From Paenibacillus terricola (lineage in GTDB: Bacteria > Bacillota > Bacilli > Paenibacillales > Paenibacillaceae): 64,000 nucleotides of DNA. The DNA lies in assembly GCF_014779765.1 (NCBI RefSeq), contig NZ_JACXZA010000010.1:78372-142371 (forward strand), read 5' to 3'. Both the position numbers and the translations under genes were made by a program. This document shows positions 57,541 through 64,000 of the stretch, one piece after another. The notes under the pieces were generated by a model, which saw only the letters and a list, made by a program, of their open reading frames with translations, did no database searches and was not told the DNA's origin. The first letter of the stretch is position 1. Each line of letters begins with the position of its first letter.

Positions 57541-60234
57541 TTGAAGCTGACGATTGGTACTAAGCTGCTCAGTACGTTTCTGTTCGTAGCTGTCGTCGTG
57601 GCGTGCGCAGGTATTGTCTCCTTACACCATCTGAATAGGCTTAATGCCTCCTACTCCGATCTCATCCACCAGCAAGTGTCCATAGTTACGACTACGAGAG
57701 ATATTCAAGTGCTCGCGCTGCAGCAGACGAACGATCTGCGCGGTTATTTACTGACCGATGACATAGCCTTCCTATCTGGATTACAAGCGGCTAACAGCAA
57801 GCTTAAGGCTCGCGTATCCGAGACGGATCTGCTCCTTTCACAATTCGAGAGCAGGCTGTTAGCGAAAGAACTCGACCAACTCAATCATAATTTCCATCAA
57901 CAGTACGAGATCATGCTTAACAGATATGAAGATAACCGTGACAAAGATGCCGCACTCGCATTCTTCAAGAACGAGGTGCTTCCTATTGGTTTGCAGCTTG
58001 GTCCCCTAGCGGCTTCAATCTCAGAACATCAACAGTCGCTGCTTAATGATGGCATCAAACGCAATACGAACAATGTCAATTGGGCTACTAGCGTTATCCG
58101 CATCATCAGCATTTTAACCTTTATATTAACGCTAATCATCGGATGGATGATTTCGCGGCATATTACGAGCAATCTTGCACGCATTACGACGTTTATCTCT
58201 AGCATTACACCTGGGTTCAATGCTACTACTGTTCTACCTCGCATTGAAGTTCGTACCCAAGACGAAGTAGGTGCCATTGCAAATTCCTTCAACGACATGA
58301 TCACCGCCCTCGAACATTATTCGGCGCAAGAACGGGACACTACATGGCTGGAAACCAACATCGCTAAGCTCGTGACGATGTACCAGGGAATCCATGATCT
58401 GGAAATGCTAGCGCAACAGTTTATCACGTCTATTACCCCTATCATAGGCGCCAGTTATGGTGTTTTCTACATCCGTGAGGACTCTGGCGGCAGCGCATCA
58501 GTCCGCAAGCTTGCAGCCTACGCATATGACGGACGCAACGTCGGGGAAGATGGTTTTCAGTTTGGCACAAGCTTGGTCGGACAAGCTGCCGCCGGTAACC
58601 AAACGATTGAACGATCGGATATTCCCGACTCCTACATAACGATCACCTCCGCTACAGGGATGTCGGCTCCTGCGAGCCTCATGATCATTCCGATTGATTT
58701 TGAAGGACATGTCGTTGCTGTTATCGAATTGGCCTCTCTAACCGTCTTCAGTCCGGTTCAACGCACCTTATTGCATCAAGTATTGAGCCGTCTCGGTATA
58801 GTGATTAACAGCATCGCCGGTCGTATGCAGATTGAGAAGCTGCTTCACGAATCACAATCGTTAACAGAGGAGCTGCTGCGTCAATCGGAGGAGCTTCAGC
58901 TTCAACAGGAAGCGTTGAAAGGCATTAATGAGAAGCTGGAGGCGACAAAGCTTGCTTTGGAGGAGAAGGCTGGTCTATTGGCAATCAACTCACAGTATAA
59001 ATCGGAGTTTCTAGCGAATATGTCTCATGAGCTTCGGACACCGCTTAACAGTCTGCTTATTCTTTCCGACATACTCGCGAATAACACGGAGGGCAATCTG
59101 ACAGCGAATCAGATGAAGTATGCCAGAACCATTAATCAATCAGGCAATGATCTGCTCCTTCTCATCAATGATGTGCTTGATTTATCCAAGATAGAATCAG
59201 GAACGATACAACTTCAATGCAACGAGGTCGACCTGTTTGCGGTTTGTGAATTTGCCGAGCTGCAATTCGCTCCGGTTGCCCGCCAGAAAGGCCTTCAATT
59301 CCGAACCAAGGTAGATGGTCGAATGCCGGCCATATTGTATACCGATGAGCAGCGGCTGCTCCAAATTGTGAAGAATCTGCTGGCCAATGCATTCAAATTC
59401 ACTTCTCAAGGACAGGTCATGCTGTACATTCATCTTGCAGATCATACCATGCTGAGCCAAGTGCATAAGGATGAGTCCGTTATGCTGGATACATCGACAA
59501 TCGCATTCTCCATCAAGGATACTGGCATCGGCATTCCTCGCGAGAAACAGAGTCTTATTTTTCAGGCCTTCCAACAAGCAGATGGCTCAACAAGCCGCCA
59601 ATATGGCGGAACCGGATTAGGCCTCTCGATCAGCCGGAATATTGCGAAGCTGTTGAATGGATGTATCGTCTTAGATAGTGAAGAAGGCAAGGGGAGCACC
59701 TTCACTCTGCTGCTGCCCCTCCGCGATGGCATCACTTGCCCGGAAGCACCACTACTTCTTGAGGAGGCTGCCGCTTCGGCCGATACTGCAGTGACGGATA
59801 TTGCTGCTCAGGATGAGTCTTCTTATCAAGCAGCAGACTCAGAACATTATGATCCGCTACTCAATGGCAGAATCGTATTAATCGTCGATGACGATATGCG
59901 CACCATTTTCGCCATTACAACAGCTCTTGAAAACAAGGGTATGAAGGTCATGTTCGCTGAGAACGGCGCCGAAGCCCTTATGACTTTACAGCAGAATCCT
60001 ACAATTGAGCTTGTTCTGATGGACATCATGCTGCCCGGAATGGACGGATATGAAGCGATACGTACCATTCGCCATATGCACGCGTATCACTCGCTGCCGA
60101 TTATCGCATTAACGGCGAAGGCAATGAAGGACGATCGTGATCAATGCTTAGAGGCAGGTGCATCCGACTATATAAGCAAACCTGTTAACATGGAGCAGCT
60201 CTGCTCGATCCTACAGGTTTGGTTGAACAGATAA
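57541..60234 (+). CDS. hybrid sensor histidine kinase (RsbK-like)
   Basis: 897 residues. TM1 (about 8-28), extracellular four-helix CHASE3-like region (30-190), TM2 (193-213), HAMP, GAF (about 300-450), a coiled coil rich in Glu/Gln (450-510), HisKA (SEFLANMSHELRTPLNSLLI), HATPase_c (DTGIGIPREKQ; GGTGLGLSIS) and a C-terminal receiver (ELVLMDIMLPGMDGYEAIR). The start is TTG at 57541: AGGAGG lies 6 nt upstream, while the ATG at 57535 abuts it. The architecture and the CheR gene directly downstream match RsbK-RsbM of the B. cereus group, which controls the general stress response. No sigB operon is visible here. Confidence 0.9.
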   Translation: MKLTIGTKLLSTFLFVAVVVACAGIVSLHHLNRLNASYSDLIHQQVSIVTTTRDIQVLALQQTNDLRGYLLTDDIAFLSGLQAANSKLKARVSETDLLLSQFESRLLAKELDQLNHNFHQQYEIMLNRYEDNRDKDAALAFFKNEVLPIGLQLGPLAASISEHQQSLLNDGIKRNTNNVNWATSVIRIISILTFILTLIIGWMISRHITSNLARITTFISSITPGFNATTVLPRIEVRTQDEVGAIANSFNDMITALEHYSAQERDTTWLETNIAKLVTMYQGIHDLEMLAQQFITSITPIIGASYGVFYIREDSGGSASVRKLAAYAYDGRNVGEDGFQFGTSLVGQAAAGNQTIERSDIPDSYITITSATGMSAPASLMIIPIDFEGHVVAVIELASLTVFSPVQRTLLHQVLSRLGIVINSIAGRMQIEKLLHESQSLTEELLRQSEELQLQQEALKGINEKLEATKLALEEKAGLLAINSQYKSEFLANMSHELRTPLNSLLILSDILANNTEGNLTANQMKYARTINQSGNDLLLLINDVLDLSKIESGTIQLQCNEVDLFAVCEFAELQFAPVARQKGLQFRTKVDGRMPAILYTDEQRLLQIVKNLLANAFKFTSQGQVMLYIHLADHTMLSQVHKDESVMLDTSTIAFSIKDTGIGIPREKQSLIFQAFQQADGSTSRQYGGTGLGLSISRNIAKLLNGCIVLDSEEGKGSTFTLLLPLRDGITCPEAPLLLEEAAASADTAVTDIAAQDESSYQAADSEHYDPLLNGRIVLIVDDDMRTIFAITTALENKGMKVMFAENGAEALMTLQQNPTIELVLMDIMLPGMDGYEAIRTIRHMHAYHSLPIIALTAKAMKDDRDQCLEAGASDYISKPVNMEQLCSILQVWLNR

Positions 60235-60245
60235 GCGGGGAAACG

Positions 60246-61118
60246 ATGATGAGTCCGAATCTGTATGATGACAAAATAACATCTTCACACCGCGAAAAAA
60301 TCGATCCGTTGGAACAGCTCGAGATTGAATTGCTTCTTGAAGCGCTGTACCGTCATTACGGATTCGATTTCCGCGATTATGTACTGGCATCCATTCGTCG
60401 GCGCATCTGGCATCGTAATGATGCGGAGAAGCTGTTGACCATATCGGGTCTCCAGGAGAAGATTCTTCATGATCGGAGCACGATGAAGCGGTTGATAGCC
60501 GATTTCTCGATCAACGTAACGGAAATGTTCCGAGATCCGAGCTTCTTTCTTGCGTTCCGAACGAATATTGTACCACTACTACAAGACTATGCTTGCATAC
60601 GGATCTGGCATGCCGGATGTTCGACAGGTGAAGAGGTTTATTCCATGGCGATTCTTATGTACGAAGAAGGTCTTCATCATAAAACGCGCTATTATGCCAC
60701 TGACATGGACGCTGACATAATCGAAGAAGCGAAGCGGCGCGCCTTCCTGCTCGACAAGCTACCTGCTTATAGCCATAACTATGCCCAATCAGGCGGCCGT
60801 CGATCGTTCAGCGACTACTACAGCATAGAGAATGACCGAGCGGTCTTACATCCGTTCCTGGCAGACTCCATCGTCTTCGCGCAGCATAATCTGGCTGTCG
60901 ACCAGTCGTTCAACGAGTTTCACGTCATTATTTGCCGTAACGTTATGATCTACTTCAATAAAGCCTTGCAGAACCGTGTTCATACGCTTTTCCATGAAAG
61001 TTTATGCTTATCTGGGTTTCTTGGACTTGGACATAAAGAAAGTATCGCTTATACAAGCCACAGTGCCTTATATAAGGAGATGGATGCGAATGAAAAGCTA
61101 TATCGAAAAATTAAATAA
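60246..61118 (+). CDS. CheR-type methyltransferase (RsbM-like)
   Basis: 290 residues. Short N-terminal helical domain, then a SAM-dependent methyltransferase fold: NVTEMFRDPSFF, RIWHAGCSTGEEVYSMAI (SAM-binding), YATDMDADIIEEAKRRA and FHVIICRNVMIYF. CheR methylates glutamates in chemoreceptors; here there is no chemoreceptor or CheB esterase, and the neighbour is the hybrid kinase. RsbM of B. cereus methylates RsbK in the same pairing, so the kinase is the probable target. It begins 11 nt after the kinase stop (ATG at 60246 or 60249) and overlaps the next gene by 29 nt. Confidence 0.92.
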   Translation: MMSPNLYDDKITSSHREKIDPLEQLEIELLLEALYRHYGFDFRDYVLASIRRRIWHRNDAEKLLTISGLQEKILHDRSTMKRLIADFSINVTEMFRDPSFFLAFRTNIVPLLQDYACIRIWHAGCSTGEEVYSMAILMYEEGLHHKTRYYATDMDADIIEEAKRRAFLLDKLPAYSHNYAQSGGRRSFSDYYSIENDRAVLHPFLADSIVFAQHNLAVDQSFNEFHVIICRNVMIYFNKALQNRVHTLFHESLCLSGFLGLGHKESIAYTSHSALYKEMDANEKLYRKIK

Positions 61119-62883
61119 CGTCGCAACCAGCATAATCAACATACTCATTGTCGATGACAGGCCTGAGAATATCATTGCGCTCGAAGCGCTACTGGATCAT
61201 CCTAGCTATCAGCTATATACAGCCAGCTCGGGACTGGAGGCGCTTCGTCATGTCCTGTCCGTTAACTTTGCCGTTATTCTGCTTGATGTGCAGATGCCAG
61301 GAATGAACGGGTTTGAGACTGCAAGACTGATCAAATCTAGGGATAAATCAAAACATGTACCGATTCTGTTCATAACAGCCATCAGCCAAGCCGCGGAGAA
61401 TGTTAAGCAAGGTTACTCCGTAGGCGCCATCGACTACATCTTCAAGCCTTTCCATCCCGATACGCTGAAGATGAAGATTGAAGCAATCGTCCGGATGCAT
61501 TTGTATCAAGAACAAATTAAGCTGCAAAATGAGCTGCTCAGCGTCATTGGCGATACTTCGATTGATTCCATAATCACGATAAGCGAGTCAGGTACCATCA
61601 TGAATATTAACCGAGCGGCCAAGCAAATGTTTGGATATCCTCCGGATGGCCTGATCGGCAGGCATATCGAAGAGCTTGTCCCCGGCATAATGATTTATTG
61701 GGGTGAAGCGAACTACTTGCATCGCATCATCGAGACAGCAGCTGCCCGACATGATGGAATCCTGTTTCCAGTAGACATTCAAATCGGGGAAGCCCATATA
61801 GATCGCGAGAAGATCTATGTATGCTCGATAAGGGATGTAACTGAAAGGAAGCTTGTGGAGGAAGAACGTTACCGACGAATTTTCGATGCAGCTCCCTCAT
61901 TAATCTCTCTTCGCTCGCTTCGTAACAAAGCTTACCTGAACGTAAATGACAGCTTCTTGAAAGCAACTGGATACAGTATGGATGAAGTATTGAACGGCCC
62001 AGGGGATATTCTTCAATATATCATGGATGATACTACCTGTATGGAAGGAGTGGAGCATACTTCCGGGGATAAAATACCGCTGCGCAACATTCGCATCAGC
62101 TTCATGACCAAATCAGGCGAGCTGCGTGAAGGTTTAATGTCTACCGAGCAGATTCTGTTGCATAATGAACGCTGCCTGCTCACCATTATCACTGATATTA
62201 CCGAGCGCCTGTACCTCGAGCAAGAGATGGTAAGGCTGGATCGGCTTAATCTAACCGGCAAAATGGCTGCTGGCATCGTTCACGAAATTCGTAATCCAAT
62301 GACAACGGTGAGAGGATACCTGCAGTTAAGCAAAAACTTCTCCGAAGAGCATACGTCCATTATGATCGAGGAGCTCGACCGCGCTCATAATCTCGTATCC
62401 GAGTTTCTTTCTGTTACGAATATAAATTCAACGCATCGCAAGCTGCAGTCGCTCAACAGCGTTATCGAGACACTATTTCCGCTTATCCAATCCAAAGCAT
62501 TATGCACCAACCATGCCATTAATCTGGATCTTTCGCCATGCCCTTCCTTGTACCTTGATGAGAAAGAAATTCGCCAGCTGCTGCTCAACTTATCGATCAA
62601 TGGCTTCGATGCTATGAACGAAGGAGGGATATTAACGATTCGGACCTACACCCTTAACAACGAAGTTGTTCTCGAGATCATTGATCAGGGCACAGGCATC
62701 AAAGATGAACTGCTCGATAAACTTGGTAAACCTTTCTTCAGCACGAAATTGAACGGTACAGGATTAGGACTATCGGTTAGCTACGGTGTGGCTGCTCGAC
62801 ACGATGCGAAGATCCATGTCCATTCCGATGATCAAGGCACCGTATTCGCCATTCACTTTAAACAGCGTTCAATGATGCTCTAG
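61090..62883 (+). CDS. response receiver-PAS-PAS histidine kinase
   Basis: 597 residues. Receiver domain (about 15-130; VILLDVQMPGMNGFETARLI), PAS (145-265; INRAAKQMFGYPPDGLIGRH), a second PAS-like domain (275-390; FDAAPSLISLRSLRNKAYLN), HisKA (GIVHEIRNPMTTVRGYLQLS) and HATPase_c (LINGFDAMNEGG; GTGIKDELLDKL; GTGLGLSVSYG). No membrane helix, so cytoplasmic. It may take phosphate from the upstream hybrid kinase and pass a signal on; its own target regulator is not in the window. AAGGAG lies 10 nt before the ATG at 61090 (61084 is also possible). The kinase domain is of the KinA-E-like NtrB/HisKA type used in sporulation phosphorelays. Confidence 0.9.
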   Translation: MKSYIEKLNNVATSIINILIVDDRPENIIALEALLDHPSYQLYTASSGLEALRHVLSVNFAVILLDVQMPGMNGFETARLIKSRDKSKHVPILFITAISQAAENVKQGYSVGAIDYIFKPFHPDTLKMKIEAIVRMHLYQEQIKLQNELLSVIGDTSIDSIITISESGTIMNINRAAKQMFGYPPDGLIGRHIEELVPGIMIYWGEANYLHRIIETAAARHDGILFPVDIQIGEAHIDREKIYVCSIRDVTERKLVEEERYRRIFDAAPSLISLRSLRNKAYLNVNDSFLKATGYSMDEVLNGPGDILQYIMDDTTCMEGVEHTSGDKIPLRNIRISFMTKSGELREGLMSTEQILLHNERCLLTIITDITERLYLEQEMVRLDRLNLTGKMAAGIVHEIRNPMTTVRGYLQLSKNFSEEHTSIMIEELDRAHNLVSEFLSVTNINSTHRKLQSLNSVIETLFPLIQSKALCTNHAINLDLSPCPSLYLDEKEIRQLLLNLSINGFDAMNEGGILTIRTYTLNNEVVLEIIDQGTGIKDELLDKLGKPFFSTKLNGTGLGLSVSYGVAARHDAKIHVHSDDQGTVFAIHFKQRSMML

Positions 62884-62911
62884 GTCGCTTTACTTCTAAC
62901 GAGATATAAAC

Positions 62912-62950
62912 AAACAAAAGCCTTTCGCACTTAGCGAAAGGCTTTTGTTT
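62912..62950 (+). terminator. terminator after the kinase operon
   Basis: AAAAGCCTTTCGC and GCGAAAGGCTTTT pair over 13 bp around ACTTA, followed by GTTTT. It also insulates the minus-strand tRNA cluster. Confidence 0.93.
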
Positions 62951-62987
62951 TCTATTATGTAACGGACAATTCCGTTTGCTCTCTTAC

Positions 62988-63064
62988 TGGTCGGGATGAC
63001 ACGATTTGAACATGCGACCCCCTGGTCCCAAACCAGGTGCTCTACCAAGCTGAGCTACATCCCG
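62988..63064 (-). tRNA. tRNA-Pro (anticodon TGG)
   Basis: 77 nt with encoded CCA. Anticodon loop TTTGGGA between CCTGG and CCAGG stems; acceptor CGGGATG pairs with CATCCCG. It is the last gene of the cluster. Confidence 0.97.
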
Positions 63065-63080
63065 TAAGTAAATTGTAAAA

Positions 63081-63157
63081 TGGCGCGCCCTGAGAGATTC
63101 GAACTCCCGACCTTTTGATTCGTAGTCAAACGCTCTATCCAGCTGAGCTAAGGGCGC
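63081..63157 (-). tRNA. tRNA-Arg (anticodon ACG)
   Basis: 77 nt with CCA. Loop CTACGAA between TTTGA and TCAAA; acceptor GCGCCCT with AGGGCGC. A34 is expected to be edited to inosine. Confidence 0.97.
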
Positions 63158-63163
63158 TAATTA

Positions 63164-63238
63164 TGGAGCGGAAGACGGGAATCGAACCCGCGACCCTCGC
63201 CTTGGCAAGGCGATGCTCTACCGCTGAGCCACTTCCGC
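63164..63238 (-). tRNA. tRNA-Gly (anticodon GCC)
   Basis: 75 nt with CCA. Loop TTGCCAA between TCGCC and GGCGA; acceptor GCGGAAG with CTTCCGC. Confidence 0.97.
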
Positions 63239-63272
63239 AAAATCTTTGATTCCACTTGTGTAGATTAATTAA

Positions 63273-63359
63273 TGGTGCGGTCAAGAGGACTCGAACCTCC
63301 ACGGTTGTTACACCACTGGCACCTGAAGCCAGCGCGTCTGCCAATTCCGCCATGACCGC
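63273..63359 (-). tRNA. tRNA-Leu (anticodon CAG)
   Basis: 87 nt with CCA and the long variable arm of class II tRNAs. Loop TTCAGGT between CTGGC and GCCAG. Confidence 0.97.
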
Positions 63360-63369
63360 ATATTAAGTT

Positions 63370-63455
63370 TGGTGCGGTTGAGAGGACTCGAACCTCCACG
63401 AGCGTACGCCCACTACCCCCTCAAGATAGCGTGTCTGCCATTCCACCACAACCGC
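63370..63455 (-). tRNA. tRNA-Leu (anticodon GAG)
   Basis: 86 nt with CCA and a long variable arm. Loop TTGAGGG between CTATC and GGTAG. The acceptor (GCGGTTG with CAACCGC) nearly equals that of the preceding leucine tRNA. Confidence 0.96.
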
Positions 63456-63470
63456 ATATAAAGTTAAAAG

Positions 63471-63543
63471 TGAGCCATGTAGGACTCGAACCTACGACAC
63501 CCTGATTAAAAGTCAGGTGCTCTACCAACTGAGCTAATGGCTC
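63471..63543 (-). tRNA. tRNA-Lys (anticodon TTT), CCA not encoded
   Basis: 73 nt. Loop CTTTTAA between CCTGA and TCAGG; acceptor GAGCCAT with ATGGCTC. After the discriminator A the sequence reads CTT, so CCA must be added after transcription, unlike its neighbours. Confidence 0.97.
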
Positions 63544-63552
63544 TTAATAAAA

Positions 63553-63627
63553 TGGCTGGGGATCAAGGATTCGAACCTTGGCATGACGGAGTCAAAGTCC
63601 GTTGCCTTACCGCTTGGCTAATCCCCA
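63553..63627 (-). tRNA. tRNA-Gln (anticodon TTG)
   Basis: 75 nt with CCA. Loop CTTTGAC between ACGGA and TCCGT; acceptor TGGGGAT with ATCCCCA. Confidence 0.97.
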
Positions 63628-63636
63628 ATGATACAA

Positions 63637-63713
63637 TGGGGCGATCGAGGGGAATTGAACCCCCGAGTGTCGGAATCACAATCCGATGCGTTAACCACTT
63701 CGCCACGACCGCC
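63637..63713 (-). tRNA. tRNA-His (anticodon GTG)
   Basis: 77 nt with CCA. Loop TTGTGAT between TCGGA and TCCGA. The extra G at position -1 opposite C73, the identity mark of tRNA-His, is encoded. Confidence 0.97.
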
Positions 63714-63764
63714 AAAGTAATGAGGATACCTGTTGATGGCAATCTAGCCGGTTAAGGATTATAA

Positions 63765-63841
63765 TGGCGGAGCCGACGGGATTCGAACCCGCGGTCTCCT
63801 GCGTGACAGGCAGGCATGTTAGGCCTCTACACCACGGCTCC
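63765..63841 (-). tRNA. tRNA-Asp (anticodon GTC)
   Basis: 77 nt with CCA. Loop CTGTCAC between CCTGC and GCAGG; acceptor GGAGCCG with CGGCTCC. Confidence 0.97.
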
Positions 63842-63877
63842 ACATTATAAGTTCGGATTGTTTACCCTCAGGTAATC

Positions 63878-63956
<79 letters not shown>

Positions 63957-63966
63957 ATATTCATTA

Positions 63967-64000
63967 TGGTGGAGGCTGACGGGATCGAACCGCCGACCCT
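63967..64000 (-). tRNA. 3' part of a tRNA, probably tRNA-Val (cut by window edge)
   Basis: The visible 34 nt hold the T-arm (CGGCGGTTCGATCCCGTC), the 3' acceptor strand GCCTCC and CCA. The T-arm and acceptor resemble Bacillus tRNA-Val, but the anticodon lies outside the window, so the identity is a guess. Confidence 0.7.

Noticed and set aside
63135..63755. Short frames on both strands over the tRNA cluster
   Set aside because: They run through well-formed tRNA genes and have no independent support.

Overview
The window looks like chromosome from a Paenibacillaceae bacterium (Paenibacillus or a close relative such as Cohnella). This rests on three things: paired LplB/LplC-type sugar ABC permeases without their own ATPase, YesM/YesN-type two-component systems beside them, and families typical of that group (DUF5696, YIP1, BceRS-BceAB, alpha-E/ATP-grasp). 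G+C looks near 50 %, Shine-Dalgarno sites are strong and rho-independent terminators are plentiful. The species call is inference; no database was searched.

Layout. (1) 1-9.6 kb, minus strand: a galactan-uptake locus. It reads sensor kinase, AraC-type response regulator, solute-binding lipoprotein, terminator, an array of 148-bp tandem repeats, two permeases, a cytoplasmic GH53 endo-galactanase and the start of galK. Both transport promoters carry a -10 box beside a CcpA-type cre site. (2) 9.8-13.1 kb: housekeeping or unknown genes (DUF4097, DUF1877/YfbM, a KapD-like exonuclease, YkuK). (3) 13.4-20.7 kb, minus strand: a complete comQ-comX-comP-comA quorum-sensing locus. It is preceded by a stand-alone lantibiotic-dehydratase-type (SpaB_C) protein and followed by an ABC-2 exporter whose upstream region holds a ComA-box-like palindrome. 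I consider this the most interesting region. (4) 21-26.6 kb: a GH51 arabinofuranosidase divergent from an ArsR-fold regulator, then a small secreted peptidoglycan-binding-like protein and a PDZ-Lon-type membrane protease. (5) 26.7-39.7 kb, minus strand: a large uncharacterised carbohydrate locus. It has two permease pairs, two solute-binding proteins (one a 1008-residue membrane-anchored fusion), an NHL/TPR protein, a YIP1 membrane protein and a DUF5696 protein.

(6) 40-45.4 kb: an EamA exporter, a CNNM/CorC-type protein, an MsrAB fusion, and a coiled-coil membrane protein coupled to a phosphodiester glycosidase-domain protein. (7) 45.5-50.3 kb: a BceRS-BceAB-type antimicrobial-peptide sensing and resistance module with a perfect BceR-type box. 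(8) 50.4-54.6 kb: an MFS drug exporter divergent from a TetR regulator with two identical-core operators, a PfpI-family protein, a small membrane protein, an IF-3 paralogue and a 39-residue membrane peptide missed by ORF-length cut-offs. (9) 54.7-57.2 kb: an alpha-E / circularly permuted ATP-grasp pair. (10) 57.5-62.9 kb: a three-gene signalling operon (hybrid kinase, CheR methyltransferase, REC-PAS kinase) resembling the B. cereus RsbK-RsbM pair but with a kinase where a phosphatase would be expected. (11) 62.98-64 kb: a minus-strand tRNA cluster of ten complete genes and one cut by the window edge.

How the genes work together: the carbohydrate loci take up and degrade plant-type polysaccharides (galactan, arabinan and an unknown glycan) under CcpA and local regulators. 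The importers must borrow an MsmX-type ATPase from elsewhere because none is encoded here. The comQXPA and Bce regions indicate peptide-based signalling and competition.
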